In this document: positions 29,283 to 39,906 of the stretch, piece by piece
How positions within the stretch are numbered: the stretch's first letter is position 1
Layout of the letters: every line of letters begins with the position of its first letter
Assembly: GCA_905397405.1 (NCBI GenBank)
Contig: CAJPVJ010000002.1
Location: 143,230 to 207,229 of the forward strand
Length of the DNA: 64,000 bases
Origin: Oppiella nova
Lineage: Eukaryota; Arthropoda; Arachnida; Sarcoptiformes; Oppiidae
Reading direction: 5' to 3'
Made by a program: the position numbers and the translations under genes
The notes under the pieces: model-generated
The model's database searches: none
Seen by the model: only the letters and a program-made list of their open reading frames with translations
Told to the model about the DNA's origin: nothing

Positions 29283-30509
29283 TTATTGACTTTGCGGCGA
29301 GTCTTGTACTGGGGTTGGAATGACAGCCTTTGATTGTTGTCGAGTTAAAATCAAGTGTGCGATCATGCCAATACAAATTCCCCAGAAAACCGAACTAAAT
29401 CCTAAAAAATGCATACCTGATACAGTGGCAAGAAAAGTAATGACGGCAGCATCTCGTTGTGTTTCATCTTTCATTGCAATACCAAGATTGGTGGTAATTG
29501 CTCCGAGTAAGGCCAATCCAGCAAGTGCCGCAATCAACTCTTTGGGAAGTATGCTAAATAGCATCACCAAACTGCCTGCAAATAATCCCCCTAAAATATA
29601 GAAGATGCCATTGGCAATACCTGCGATATAGCGTTTTTCTTTCAATTCATGCGAATCTTTACCCGTGCAAAGTGCAGCAGTAATCGCTGCTAACACAATC
29701 GTGATTCCACCAGTAAAAGCCACAGCAATAGAGGTGATACTGGCTATGCTTAAAATCGGTTTAGCAGGTGTTTCGTAATGATTCAGTTTGAGAATTGCCA
29801 TACCCGGCAAGAACTGACCCGTTAAACTGACAATTGTAAGTGGAATTGCAAGGTTTAATGTAGAAGACCAGGTCCACTCTGGGCTGATCAGAACAGGAAC
29901 TGCCAATGAAAAATCCATTGGTACTGGATTGATTTTTCCAAAGATAAAACTGAGCGCAATACCTGAAAATAATACCCAAATTATGGCATAGCGAGGTGAA
30001 AAGCGTTTTGCCAGTAAAAAACAGATCAGCATACCAAAAACGACATAGGGCATTGTGTCAGTAGCTTTAAACAGACCTAAACCAAATTGGAACAAAATTC
30101 CAGCCATCATTCCCGCTGCCAGCCCTTGTGGTATCCATTTTAAAAGTTTGTCAAAAGAACCAGTAATCCCAATGATAAAAATAATGATTGCAGAAGTAAT
30201 ATAGGCTGCAACAACTTCATTGAGGGAAATATGCGGAAATAAAGCCACCAAGAGCGCCGTTCCCGGTGCTGACCATGCGGTAATAATCGGCGTTTTAAAC
30301 TTAATGGATAAAATGATTCCAGTGATTGCCGCGCCAATAGAGCTCCCCCAGATCCATGATGCCATCATGGTTGAGGAAACATTGGCTTGTTGAGCGGCCT
30401 GAAAAAAAATGATCATTGGCCCTGCATAAGAAATCAGTACAGCTAAAAATCCTGCAACTGTCGCTGACAAAGACCAATCTTGTTTTAACGTTTTGAACAG
30501 GGATGCCAT
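29283..30509 (-). CDS. benE: Benzoate/H+ symporter
   Basis: A 408-residue BenE-family inner-membrane carrier with about 12 helices. Characteristic stretches are SYAGPMIIFFQAAQQANVSS, KTPIITAWSAPGTALLVA and GLALLGAITTNLGIA. It would supply benzoate to the BenABC dioxygenase encoded upstream in the same operon. GGAGG lies nine bases before ATG 30509; the longer frame (to 30539) runs through that site and is rejected. It is the last gene of the catA-benABCDE operon, 60 bases after benD. Confidence 0.9.
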   Translation of the reverse strand: MASLFKTLKQDWSLSATVAGFLAVLISYAGPMIIFFQAAQQANVSSTMMASWIWGSSIGAAITGIILSIKFKTPIITAWSAPGTALLVALFPHISLNEVVAAYITSAIIIFIIGITGSFDKLLKWIPQGLAAGMMAGILFQFGLGLFKATDTMPYVVFGMLICFLLAKRFSPRYAIIWVLFSGIALSFIFGKINPVPMDFSLAVPVLISPEWTWSSTLNLAIPLTIVSLTGQFLPGMAILKLNHYETPAKPILSIASITSIAVAFTGGITIVLAAITAALCTGKDSHELKEKRYIAGIANGIFYILGGLFAGSLVMLFSILPKELIAALAGLALLGAITTNLGIAMKDETQRDAAVITFLATVSGMHFLGFSSVFWGICIGMIAHLILTRQQSKAVIPTPVQDSPQSQ

Positions 30510-30569
30510 TGGGCAAAGCCTCCATGCATTGAATTTCAATGATCCTGCTACATAAAAAGGAGACCAGTT

Positions 30570-31355
30570 TTAACCCTGATCACCACCACCTACAGGAACA
30601 ATAGTACCTGTCATATAAGAGGATTCATCAGACGCAAGAAATAATATTGCATTGACTTGTTCCTGAATCGAACCATAACGGCCCATAAAAGTGCGATCAA
30701 TGGTTTGATCTACCACATCTTGCATCCATTGTTTTTCATTTTCGGTCAATGCCATAGTATTACGAGGGACTTTACGTGGAGGTGCTTCTGTACCGCCAGT
30801 CGCAACAGCATTAACCCGAATACCATCTTTGGCATGTTCAAATGCAAGTGCTGTGGTTAGACCATTTACACCACCTTTGGAGGCTGAATAGGGCACTCGA
30901 TGAATCCCACATGTTGCAATAGAAGATACATTAACAATGGTACCTTTCTGATTTTTGATCATTTCGGGCAGGACTGCTCGACAACACCATAAGCTTGGAA
31001 ATAGTGAGCGATGCACTTCTTTGATGATTTCTTCTTCAGAAAACGTTTGAAACGGTTTCATCCAAATTGCACCGCCGACATTGTTAATCAAAATATCAAC
31101 ACGCTTATAGCGTTCAATAGCTTTAGCAACGACAGCTTGAGCACCCGCTAAAGTTTCCAGATCTGCATTGACGGTGATTGCATCACCGCCATTTTTGTTA
31201 ATTTCAACAAGCACGTCTTCGACATATTCTGAACGGTCAGCCATAACCACATGCGCACCTTCCGCTGCCACTTGTAGGGCGACACCACGACCAATACCTT
31301 GTGCGGCACCAGTAACAATGACAACTTTGTTTTTAAATCTTTGGCGATCTGACAT
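30570..31355 (-). CDS. benD: Benzoate diol dehydrogenase (1,6-dihydroxycyclohexadiene-1-carboxylate dehydrogenase)
   Basis: A 261-residue short-chain dehydrogenase that oxidises and decarboxylates the benzoate cis-diol to catechol with NAD+. The NAD motif TGAAQGIGRG is at residues 15-24, NNVGG follows, the catalytic Ser is in NVSSIA and the YSASKGG motif carries Tyr and Lys. Length is normal for BenD. AGGAG precedes the ATG. It sits 27 bases after benC. Its product is the substrate of CatA, encoded by the first gene of the same operon. Confidence 0.92.
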   Translation of the reverse strand: MSDRQRFKNKVVIVTGAAQGIGRGVALQVAAEGAHVVMADRSEYVEDVLVEINKNGGDAITVNADLETLAGAQAVVAKAIERYKRVDILINNVGGAIWMKPFQTFSEEEIIKEVHRSLFPSLWCCRAVLPEMIKNQKGTIVNVSSIATCGIHRVPYSASKGGVNGLTTALAFEHAKDGIRVNAVATGGTEAPPRKVPRNTMALTENEKQWMQDVVDQTIDRTFMGRYGSIQEQVNAILFLASDESSYMTGTIVPVGGGDQG

Positions 31356-31382
31356 TCTTCTCAGCTCCTGAACAGTACGATT

Positions 31383-32474
<1,092 letters not shown>

Positions 32475-32508
32475 TCATATTTTTGTTTACACAATTCGAG
32501 ATAAAAAA

Positions 32509-33018
32509 TTAGAGGTGGTAAATATCGATAACTTGGTTGATGTAGTCATTTTTTAGCACCACATATTTATTCAGAATTTGTGGTTGTGCAGCAGAAAAGT
32601 CGATGACATAACGAGACATACCAAAGTAGCTATAACTGTTTTTGTAACGAAAGCTCAGTGTATTCCAGTTAAAGCGGACTGTGACTTTGTCACCATCTCT
32701 TTCGATAATTTCAATATTGCTAATATTGTGGCAAGTGCGTGTATCAGGCATGGTTGCCGAAGAACGTTCAGTTTTAATCCGAAAAACACGGTCTTCCAAA
32801 CCTTGACGGTCAGGGTAATAAATCAAAGAAATTTCAGACTGAGGATCTTCGGTCAAACGATCATCATCATCCCAAGCAGGCATCCAAAAACATGCCGAGG
32901 GTGAGTAGCAGGCGAGCCATTGATCCCATTGTTCATCATCTAAAAAACGTGCTTCGCGGTAGAGAAATTGCGCAATATTTTCTAAAGAAACTTGATCGAT
33001 GTTTGCAGTTGCATTCAT
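32509..33018 (-). CDS. benB: Benzoate 1,2-dioxygenase beta subunit
   Basis: A 169-residue small subunit of the Rieske dioxygenase, with an NTF2-like fold and typical segments [19 protein letters not shown] and [18 protein letters not shown]. It is structural and does not carry metal. Its ATG overlaps the benA stop (ATGA), so the two subunits are translationally coupled. About 110 bases separate it from benC. Confidence 0.93.
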   Translation of the reverse strand: MNATANIDQVSLENIAQFLYREARFLDDEQWDQWLACYSPSACFWMPAWDDDDRLTEDPQSEISLIYYPDRQGLEDRVFRIKTERSSATMPDTRTCHNISNIEIIERDGDKVTVRFNWNTLSFRYKNSYSYFGMSRYVIDFSAAQPQILNKYVVLKNDYINQVIDIYHL

Positions 33019-34415
33019 GCTGTTGCTCCTTGCTGAGATGTTTCTTGTTGAGCAAGATTTTTTTCAGATTGAATGGCATGTTTCATCATTTCTAACCAAT
33101 ATTGATGTTGGGCAAGATATAAGCCTTCATCTTCTGTTTTAATACCACTCAGTTTAGGTTTTAAGCCAATTTCATTGGCCGCATCATCAGGTCCTTGAAT
33201 CCAGTGTTTAGACCCACGGCACATGTCATTCCATTCAAGCTCAATACCAGCATAACCCGCTTGACAGGCACGGAATTCTTCAAGGTCATCAGGGGTTGCC
33301 ATGCCCGAAGCATTAAAGAAATCTTCGTATTGGCGAATACGTCGTGTACGCGCTTCAGGACTTTCACCTACAGGTGCAATACAGTAAATCGTCACTTCAG
33401 TTTTATTGACTGAAATTGGACGCAATACACGAATTTGTGAACCAAATTGATCCATGAAATAGACATTTGGATAAAGGCATAAGTTACGTGAACGTTCGAT
33501 CATCCATTTCGACATTGGGGCACCGAATTTTTCAGTGTACTCATCAGCTTTTGGATAATTAGGACGATCTTCAGGGTTTGCCCATTGGGTCCATAACAGC
33601 ATATGTCCATGCTCAAAACCGTATGAACCGCCACCTTGTTTGCCCCAAGCACCTGCACTCATTGCACGGACATTGTCATTTTCTTGCTGTTTTTCTTTAC
33701 GCTGCTGTGTGGTCGCTGCATAGTTCCAATGTACAGCTGAAACATGATAACCATCTGCACCATTTTCAGCAGTCAGTTTCCAGTTACCTTCATAGGTATA
33801 GGTTGAAGCACCACGTAAAACTTCTAAGCCTTGCTCAGATTGATCAACAATCATGTCAATGATTTTGGTTGTTTCACCTAAAAATTCTTCTAAACTTGGT
33901 ACATCTGGATTTAAACTGCCAAATAAGAAACCTTTATAGCTTTCAAAACGAGCTACTTTTTTCAGATCGTGTGAACCTTCTTTATTGAAGCAGTCTGAAT
34001 AACCAGCATCGCTTGGATCTTTAACTTTGAGTAATTTCCCAGAGTTATTAAATGTCCATCCATGGAATGGGCATGTATAAGTCGCTTTATTACCACGCTT
34101 ATGCCGACAAAGCTGTGCGCCACGGTGTGAACACGCGTTGATCATGGCATTTAATTCACCATTGCGATTACGCGCAATCATAATGGGCTGACGCCCCATA
34201 GTGGTGGTGTAATAATCGTTGTTATTTGGAATTTGGCTTTCATGTGCCAAGTAAACCCAGTTGCCTTCAAAGATGTATTTCATTTCTAGGTCAAAAAGGG
34301 CTTGATCTGTGAAAACAGAACGATGAAGTTTAAATTCACCCGTTTCAAAATTATCGACTAAAAGTTCGTCAATTCGATCAAGATGGCTGGTATTTATAAC
34401 AGGAATACGTGGCAT
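33015..34415 (-). CDS. benA: Benzoate 1,2-dioxygenase alpha subunit
   Basis: A 466-residue catalytic subunit. The Rieske [2Fe-2S] ligands are visible as CSH and, 17 residues later, CPFH ([15 protein letters not shown] then YTCPFHGW). The catalytic domain carries [17 protein letters not shown] with the iron-binding His pair. It adds O2 to benzoate, giving the cis-diol. GGAG lies upstream of the ATG at [11 protein letters not shown]; the longer frame adds 19 residues not found in the family. It is the second gene of the operon, 82 bases after catA. Confidence 0.95.
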   Translation of the reverse strand: MPRIPVINTSHLDRIDELLVDNFETGEFKLHRSVFTDQALFDLEMKYIFEGNWVYLAHESQIPNNNDYYTTTMGRQPIMIARNRNGELNAMINACSHRGAQLCRHKRGNKATYTCPFHGWTFNNSGKLLKVKDPSDAGYSDCFNKEGSHDLKKVARFESYKGFLFGSLNPDVPSLEEFLGETTKIIDMIVDQSEQGLEVLRGASTYTYEGNWKLTAENGADGYHVSAVHWNYAATTQQRKEKQQENDNVRAMSAGAWGKQGGGSYGFEHGHMLLWTQWANPEDRPNYPKADEYTEKFGAPMSKWMIERSRNLCLYPNVYFMDQFGSQIRVLRPISVNKTEVTIYCIAPVGESPEARTRRIRQYEDFFNASGMATPDDLEEFRACQAGYAGIELEWNDMCRGSKHWIQGPDDAANEIGLKPKLSGIKTEDEGLYLAQHQYWLEMMKHAIQSEKNLAQQETSQQGATA

Positions 34416-34497
34416 ATGGGTTCTCCGACTTTCCAAAAGAGAGGAAGTCCCCGAAGTGCTGCAATAGTGCAAACATTTCGGTTCCGTGCGTGTGGGG

Positions 34498-35418
34498 TTA
34501 AGCGCTTGCGCGACGACGATCTACTTCTGTAGATGGTGCTTTAGGTTGTTCTTTTACCAGTGCTACATTGAATGAAATACGTTTAAATGGTTTGTTGAGA
34601 CCACGACGGGCAATTTCAGCTTCATCACTGATATCAATAGCTGTTGCCACTAAGCCATCACGTGTTGCGAAAGCAAAATCATCCCAAAGGTATTGATCAC
34701 CTTCGATGTTGAATTGTGTGGTTAATTTGCGATAGCCAGGTGCAGATACGAAATAATGCACATGAGATGGGCGGTTACCATGGCGGCCTAATTTGTTCAG
34801 TACAAACTGAGTCGTCCCTTGTGGTGGACAGCCATAGCCAACGGGCATAGTTGTTTGTGCAACGTACTGACCATTGCTATCAGTCAATATGCTACGGCGT
34901 AGATTAAAATCTGACTGTGATTTATCAAAGAAAGAGTAATTACCTAAACTGTTGGCATGCCAAATTTCAACTTTAGCATTTGGGATAAGATTGCCATCTG
35001 TGTCTGTTACTGTACCTTCAATAAATAGGGTGTCGATTTTATCGCTCTCTGAACCATCGTCCATGCGAGAAAAGCCGACGGACTCAGGCGCACCAGCGAC
35101 ATATAATGGGCCTTCAATGGTGCGTGGTGTGCCACCTGTGATACCTGCTTTTGCATCTGCTTCATCAGCACGTAAATCCAAATAATGTTCCAAACCTAAG
35201 CCCGCTGCTAAAAGACCAAGTTCATTGGCTTGACCTGCATCGGTAAAATATTCTAGGCCTTTCCATAATTCACTTTGTGAAATGTCTAAATCTTCAATGG
35301 CTTGAAACAAGTCAGTTAATAAACGTACCACTACTTGTTGTACACGTTTATCGACTGCACCAGTTGCAGTGTCTACATTCATTTGTTTGACCAAAGTATC
35401 GATTTCTTGACGGTTCAT
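34498..35418 (-). CDS. catA: Catechol 1,2-dioxygenase
   Basis: A 306-residue intradiol dioxygenase that opens catechol to cis,cis-muconate. The Fe(III) ligands are visible: Tyr in LGNYSFFD, Tyr in MPVGYGCPP, and two His in [14 protein letters not shown] precedes ATG 35418; the longer frame is unsupported. It is the first gene after the divergent benM promoter region and leads straight into benA, so benzoate, diol and catechol enzymes are transcribed together. The next enzymes of the beta-ketoadipate pathway (catB, catC and onward) are not in the window. Confidence 0.94.
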   Translation of the reverse strand: MNRQEIDTLVKQMNVDTATGAVDKRVQQVVVRLLTDLFQAIEDLDISQSELWKGLEYFTDAGQANELGLLAAGLGLEHYLDLRADEADAKAGITGGTPRTIEGPLYVAGAPESVGFSRMDDGSESDKIDTLFIEGTVTDTDGNLIPNAKVEIWHANSLGNYSFFDKSQSDFNLRRSILTDSNGQYVAQTTMPVGYGCPPQGTTQFVLNKLGRHGNRPSHVHYFVSAPGYRKLTTQFNIEGDQYLWDDFAFATRDGLVATAIDISDEAEIARRGLNKPFKRISFNVALVKEQPKAPSTEVDRRRASA

Positions 35419-35623
35419 ACTAGATCTCCTGCAGTATGCGTGGTTTGGCATTGCATACGAAAAAAATCGTTTGAAACTTTGCTGCCCACTTTCCATGTTC
35501 TTCATGTGCGAGATTTAAAGCTTGAACTGATTAAAGTGATTCATTGGGCTAACAGAATGAGATTCTTTGGCTGGCTGTGAATATCAAAAGTTTTACAGTC
35601 TTGCTTTACATCTTGCTTTTGAT

Positions 35624-35690
35624 ATACCTTAAAAGAATGGATGATCGCTGTCTAAGATCAAATTTGCATTTTTTTATATCTTAAAGGTAT
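35624..35690. promoter_or_regulatory. Two probable BenM/CatM operator sites
   Basis: BenM and CatM bind ATAC-N7-GTAT. Two one-mismatch copies occur: ATAC-CTTAAAA-GAAT at 35624-35638 and ATAT-CTTAAAG-GTAT at 35676-35690. They share the CTTAAA core. They sit just before benM and within the region upstream of catA, as expected for autoregulation and activation of the operon. Confidence 0.55.
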
Positions 35691-35700
35691 GGAGTTTGAG

Positions 35701-36627
35701 ATGGAACTCAGGCATTTGCGCTATTTTGTTGCTGTTGTAGAAGAACAAAGTTTTACCAAAGCAGCAGAAAAGCTTTATATTGCTCAGCCTCCACTGAGCA
35801 GACAGATTCAAAATCTTGAAGGTGAATTGGGTATCGCGCTTTTTGAACGTGGAAGCCGTCCGTTAAAAACCACAGAAGCGGGGCAATTTTTTTATCAACA
35901 CGCTGTTAAACTTTTGTCTAATGCCGAAGAAGTAAAGTCCATGACCAAGCGAATTGGCTTGATCGAAAAAACCGTAACAATGGGGTTTGTGGGTTCTTTA
36001 TTGTATGGTTTATTACCCAAAATCGTTTATATGTTCCGTCAACAACAGCCGCATTTAAAAATTGAGCTGATTGAAATGAGTACCAAAGATCAAATTCAGG
36101 CGCTTAAAGAAGGGCGTATTGATGTTGGATTTGGACGTTTAAGAATTTCTGATCCTGCCATTAGGCGAGTTTTGTTACGAGAGGAGCCATTAATGTTGGC
36201 TGTCCATATCAGTCATCATCTAGCTACAGATTCTAAAGGCACTTATTTTGCCGATATTGAAGATGAGAACTTATTCCTTTACCCAAGTCACCCTAAGCCC
36301 AATTTTTCCACTCAAGTACGTCATCTGTTTTCCGAGCATGGTCTAGATCCTAAGAATCTAAAAGAAGTTCGAGAAATTCAACTGGCTTTGGGATTGGTTG
36401 CTGCAGGTGAAGGGGTATGTATTGTGCCCGAGAGTGCAAAAACCATTCAATTGCCGAATTTAATCTATATCCCATTGTTAGATAGCTCTGCAAAAAGCCC
36501 AATTTTTATGGCAATACGTTGTATGGATGAAAGTGAAAATATTCGGTCTTTATTTGATTGTATTTATCAGGTTTATGATTTAGAAGGCTTTCAATATGAT
36601 CGTGCGAGCTTTACGACCATCTATTAA
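35701..36627 (+). CDS. benM: LysR-type regulator of benzoate degradation
   Basis: A 308-residue LysR protein close to ADP1 BenM. The N-terminal winged helix (MELRHLRYFVAVVEEQSFTK) is followed by IAQPPLSRQIQNLE; the effector domain has VGSLLYGLLPKI, EGRIDVGFGRL and ALGLVAAGEGVCIVP. In ADP1, BenM responds to benzoate and muconate together. GGAG (35691-35694) favours ATG 35701 over the in-frame ATG at 35689. It is divergent from catA-benABCDE and should activate it. CatM is the alternative identity. Confidence 0.88.
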   Translation: MELRHLRYFVAVVEEQSFTKAAEKLYIAQPPLSRQIQNLEGELGIALFERGSRPLKTTEAGQFFYQHAVKLLSNAEEVKSMTKRIGLIEKTVTMGFVGSLLYGLLPKIVYMFRQQQPHLKIELIEMSTKDQIQALKEGRIDVGFGRLRISDPAIRRVLLREEPLMLAVHISHHLATDSKGTYFADIEDENLFLYPSHPKPNFSTQVRHLFSEHGLDPKNLKEVREIQLALGLVAAGEGVCIVPESAKTIQLPNLIYIPLLDSSAKSPIFMAIRCMDESENIRSLFDCIYQVYDLEGFQYDRASFTTIY

Positions 36628-36682
36628 ACCGCTGTCATCAATCAAAAAATGCGCATATATTGTTAATAAATTAGCATTGAAA

Positions 36683-36720
36683 GTTCCTTCTCCCTTTGGG
36701 AGAAGGCTAGGATGAGGGTA
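36683..36720. repeat. REP-like palindrome
   Basis: The stem CCTTCTCCC/GGGAGAAGG with loop TTT (36686-36706) is followed by CTAGGATGAGGG. This is the common extragenic REP-like pattern (CTCTCCC...GGGAGAG...GGGTGAGGG) seen in many gammaproteobacteria. It lies 55 bases after benM, where it may also act as a transcript end. Confidence 0.6.
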
Positions 36721-37087
36721 CTTTTATATCGATTTATGATTTAAAAAGGGACTTAGGATAGAAATCCATTCAGTTCAATCATTGAATGAAAAGTTATTTA
36801 TAGATGTTGTTTTGTGTGAAAAGTAACATATTGAAAAATCAGAACAAGTCGATTGATTTATTCTAAAACTCTAAAAATATCGAGATAATCATTAAAATAA
36901 AAAATAAATCATTAAAAATATAAAGCTCGATTTCTTTAATAATTCTTTTTAATCCCTTGTTTATTCATCAAAAAATATTAAACCGACTTTTAAGGTATGG
37001 ATATATATGCAATCGGTTTTGGACAAAAAATAACAGCTGCCTCATTGTTTGAAAAAATTTCGTAGCGTTTCACCGCAGGAGGCAAAA
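36721..37087. promoter_or_regulatory. benK upstream region with a BenM-like half site
   Basis: This AT-rich region precedes benK. At 36984-36998 the minus strand reads ATAC-CTTAAAA-GTCG, sharing ATACCTTAAAAG with the benM-proximal site at 35624, so it may be a half operator. No gene is visible here. Confidence 0.35.
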
Positions 37088-38461
37088 GTGCAAACGAGCA
37101 AACTAAATATTAATCGCATCGTGGATGAAGCAAAATTCACCCCTTTTCATTGGGGGGTTCTATTGTGGTGTTTATTAATTATTATTTTTGATGGATATGA
37201 TCTGGTTATTTATGGTGTAGCTTTACCTTTATTGATGCAAGAGTGGGGCTTAACTGCTGTACAAGCAGGCTTGCTGGCCAGTACAGCACTTTTTGGCATG
37301 ATGTTTGGTGCAATGAGTTTTGGAACACTGTCAGATAAGTTGGGCCGTAAAAAAACCATCATGATTTGTGTGGCTATTTTTAGTGGATTTACTTTTCTCG
37401 GTGCATTTGCATCAACACCCGTTGAATTTGGAATTCTCAGATTTTTAGCAGGACTTGGTATTGGTGGTGTGATGCCGAACGTGGTGGCTTTAATGACTGA
37501 GTATGCGCCTAAACGTATACGTAGCACACTGGTCGCTGTTATGTTTAGTGGCTATGCCATTGGTGGTATGACATCTGCCTTGCTGGGTGCTTGGCTGGTG
37601 GTCGATTATGGTTGGAAAATCATGTTTTATATCGCGATTATCCCATTCTTAGCTTTACCCCTTATTTGGAAGTTTTTACCTGAATCATTGATGTTTCTAA
37701 CTCACCAAGGCAAGACCGATCAAGTGCGAGAAGTGGTACAGAAAATTGCACCGCAGCAACAGATCCATTCCTCGACTCAATTTGAATTAAATGAAGTCAC
37801 CGCTGGTGATGAAGCACCGTTACGTGCATTGTTTCAGCAAGGCCGTCGATCAAGCACAGTAATGTTCTGGATTGCTTTCTTTATGTGTTTATTGATGGTT
37901 TATGCACTCGGAAGTTGGTTGCCTAAATTAATGATCCAAGCAGGCTATTCACTGGGTGCAAGTATGATCTTCTTATTTGCATTAAATATTGGTGGCATGG
38001 TTGGTGCAATTGGTGGTGGTGCTTTGGCGGATAAATTTCATATTAAACCCGTATTGACCATAATGTTTACGGTTGGTGCGATTGCGCTCATTTTCCTTGG
38101 TTTTAAAAGCCCACAATTCATTCTCTATACCTTGATTGCAATTGCTGGTGCAGCAACCATTGGTTCACAAATTTTACTCTATACCTTTGTTGCACAATTT
38201 TATCCAGCAATAGTACGTTCTACAGGTATGGGGTGGGCATCAGGCATTGGACGAATTGGTGCCATTGTTGGACCAGTCTTAACAGGTGCATTGTTGACCC
38301 TAGAGTTACCTCACCAAATGAATTTTCTTGTTATCGCTGTCCCAGGATTTATTGCAGCACTAGCGATATTCTTTGTGAATTTAAATGCTTCAGTGGAAAA
38401 AACTCAAACGGCCGAAGCGCCAACAGCTCAGAAAAATATTGTTGGAAATACAATTAACTAA
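37088..38461 (+). CDS. benK: MFS benzoate transporter
   Basis: A 457-residue, 12-helix major facilitator of the aromatic acid:H+ symporter family. Marker sequences are IIFDGYDLVIYGVALPLLM, the loop 2-3 motif GTLSDKLGRKKTIM and GIGGVMPNVVALMTEYAP. A strong AGGAGG (37077-37082) sits five bases before GTG 37088, so I take the GTG; the in-frame TTG at 37049 lacks a site. It is the second benzoate carrier in the locus, beside BenE. Co-location with benM and the porin makes benzoate the likely substrate, though 4-hydroxybenzoate-type acids are carried by relatives. Confidence 0.85.
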   Translation: MQTSKLNINRIVDEAKFTPFHWGVLLWCLLIIIFDGYDLVIYGVALPLLMQEWGLTAVQAGLLASTALFGMMFGAMSFGTLSDKLGRKKTIMICVAIFSGFTFLGAFASTPVEFGILRFLAGLGIGGVMPNVVALMTEYAPKRIRSTLVAVMFSGYAIGGMTSALLGAWLVVDYGWKIMFYIAIIPFLALPLIWKFLPESLMFLTHQGKTDQVREVVQKIAPQQQIHSSTQFELNEVTAGDEAPLRALFQQGRRSSTVMFWIAFFMCLLMVYALGSWLPKLMIQAGYSLGASMIFLFALNIGGMVGAIGGGALADKFHIKPVLTIMFTVGAIALIFLGFKSPQFILYTLIAIAGAATIGSQILLYTFVAQFYPAIVRSTGMGWASGIGRIGAIVGPVLTGALLTLELPHQMNFLVIAVPGFIAALAIFFVNLNASVEKTQTAEAPTAQKNIVGNTIN

Positions 38462-38569
38462 GTTCGTAAACCAAACTCACGCACAAACTGACTTGGTATT
38501 TCAGCCTGAATCATGAGGATTAAGGCTGGTTCAAAATAATCAATCGTAGAGAATAGGATGCTTTCTACA

Positions 38570-39835
38570 ATGAAAAAATTTAACTACAACATCATTTTGG
38601 TGTCAATGGGATTACTTAGCCTAAATATGGCGCATGCAGATTCGATGACAGAAGTTGAACAGTTACGTAATGAAGTTAAACAATTACGTGAAATGATTGA
38701 ACAACAGCAACACGTGCAAAATAAGCAAATTGTGGCATTGGAAAATAATGTTAAAGCGGCACAGGTTGTATCGCAGGCAAAAGATCAAACCTTTGCACGA
38801 ACAAAAGCTGGTGCAGAAGTAACACTATATGGGAATATCCGTGCGGATCTATTGTATCAGTCTGAAGGTGGAAGTGCCGATCGACTTTATAATCAGATCA
38901 ATAGCGTACCGCTTAAAGGCCATAATGAAAGTAGTGATCAATTAAAATCAACACTTGCCGCGACTCGTTTAGGTTTAGATTTTAAAACTGCTGACAAAGA
39001 TATTTCAGGAAAAATAGAAGTTGATTTCTTGGGTGCGAATGATGGACTTAGAATTCGCCATGCCTATTTTAATTATGGTCAATGGTTGATTGGTCAAACA
39101 TGGTCTAACTTTGCAGTTCCCGATTATATGCCAGAAACAATTGATGCTTTGGGTTATGTGGGGGGCGCTGTTAAACGAGATGCACAAATTCGTTATACCC
39201 ATAAATTTAATGCAGAAACACAGCTGGTAACGGCTTTGGAAGATTCCAAAGATGCCTTATCGAATATGCGGATCCCGGTTTTATCAACTCGACTAAATCA
39301 ATCATTTGCTGATCGGGCGGGCGCATTGAGTTTGCGAGGCATGGTTAGTGAAAAGAGGACTGTTGCTGATAATGAACTCGCTTGGGGTATTGGACTTGGA
39401 GCAAAATACGATATTTCTGCAAAAACCACACTTAAAGCAGATTATTATCATGTTAAAGGTGATTCCAGTTTAGTGTCATGGACGAACCAAGGCTTTGCTA
39501 TAGATGCCAATAAAAATATCATGGCGCTGAATCAATTTGACTCAATCACTGTGGGGGTGACGCAACAGTTTAACTCACAATGGCGAGGAACATTGGGATA
39601 TGGCTATATGAAAGCAGATGAAAATCAGGATTATATTCGATATTTGAGTGATCAGACCAAAGCCAATAAAACACTTTGGCAAGCTTGGGCCAATGTATTT
39701 TATAGCCCGAAAAAGCCGTTAAGTTTTGGTCTGGAATATGTTTATGGTGAGCGTAAAGCCTTTGTTGCAGCGTCTAATGGACAGGATACAGGTGAGGACA
39801 ATCGTTTTAATGCGGTTGCGATCTATAATTTCTAA
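38570..39835 (+). CDS. DcaP-like outer-membrane porin
   Basis: A 421-residue outer-membrane channel. The signal peptide is MKKFNYNIILVSMGLLSLNM to AHA. The mature N-terminus is a coiled coil (MTEVEQLRNEVKQLREMIEQ), typical of trimeric DcaP porins, followed by a beta-barrel starting at VTLYGNIRADLLYQ and ending in a C-terminal Phe (VAIYNF). DcaP channels favour small anionic or dicarboxylic substrates. Next to benK it probably admits benzoate through the outer membrane. An in-frame ATG four codons upstream (38558) is possible; AGGA at 38556 suits the later start. Confidence 0.8.
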   Translation: MKKFNYNIILVSMGLLSLNMAHADSMTEVEQLRNEVKQLREMIEQQQHVQNKQIVALENNVKAAQVVSQAKDQTFARTKAGAEVTLYGNIRADLLYQSEGGSADRLYNQINSVPLKGHNESSDQLKSTLAATRLGLDFKTADKDISGKIEVDFLGANDGLRIRHAYFNYGQWLIGQTWSNFAVPDYMPETIDALGYVGGAVKRDAQIRYTHKFNAETQLVTALEDSKDALSNMRIPVLSTRLNQSFADRAGALSLRGMVSEKRTVADNELAWGIGLGAKYDISAKTTLKADYYHVKGDSSLVSWTNQGFAIDANKNIMALNQFDSITVGVTQQFNSQWRGTLGYGYMKADENQDYIRYLSDQTKANKTLWQAWANVFYSPKKPLSFGLEYVYGERKAFVAASNGQDTGEDNRFNAVAIYNF

Positions 39836-39862
39836 GTTATCCGTTGCAGTATGATCACCAAA

Positions 39863-39896
39863 GAAGCCCTGTTTAATATGCGTTAAATAGGGCTTC
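39863..39896. terminator. Hairpin between convergent genes
   Basis: The stem GAAGCCCTGTTTAA/TTAAATAGGGCTTC with one mismatch is centred between the porin and hydrolase stops. No strong T tract follows, so termination is likely but less certain. Confidence 0.5.
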
Positions 39897-39906
39897 TGGA
39901 ATTCAA

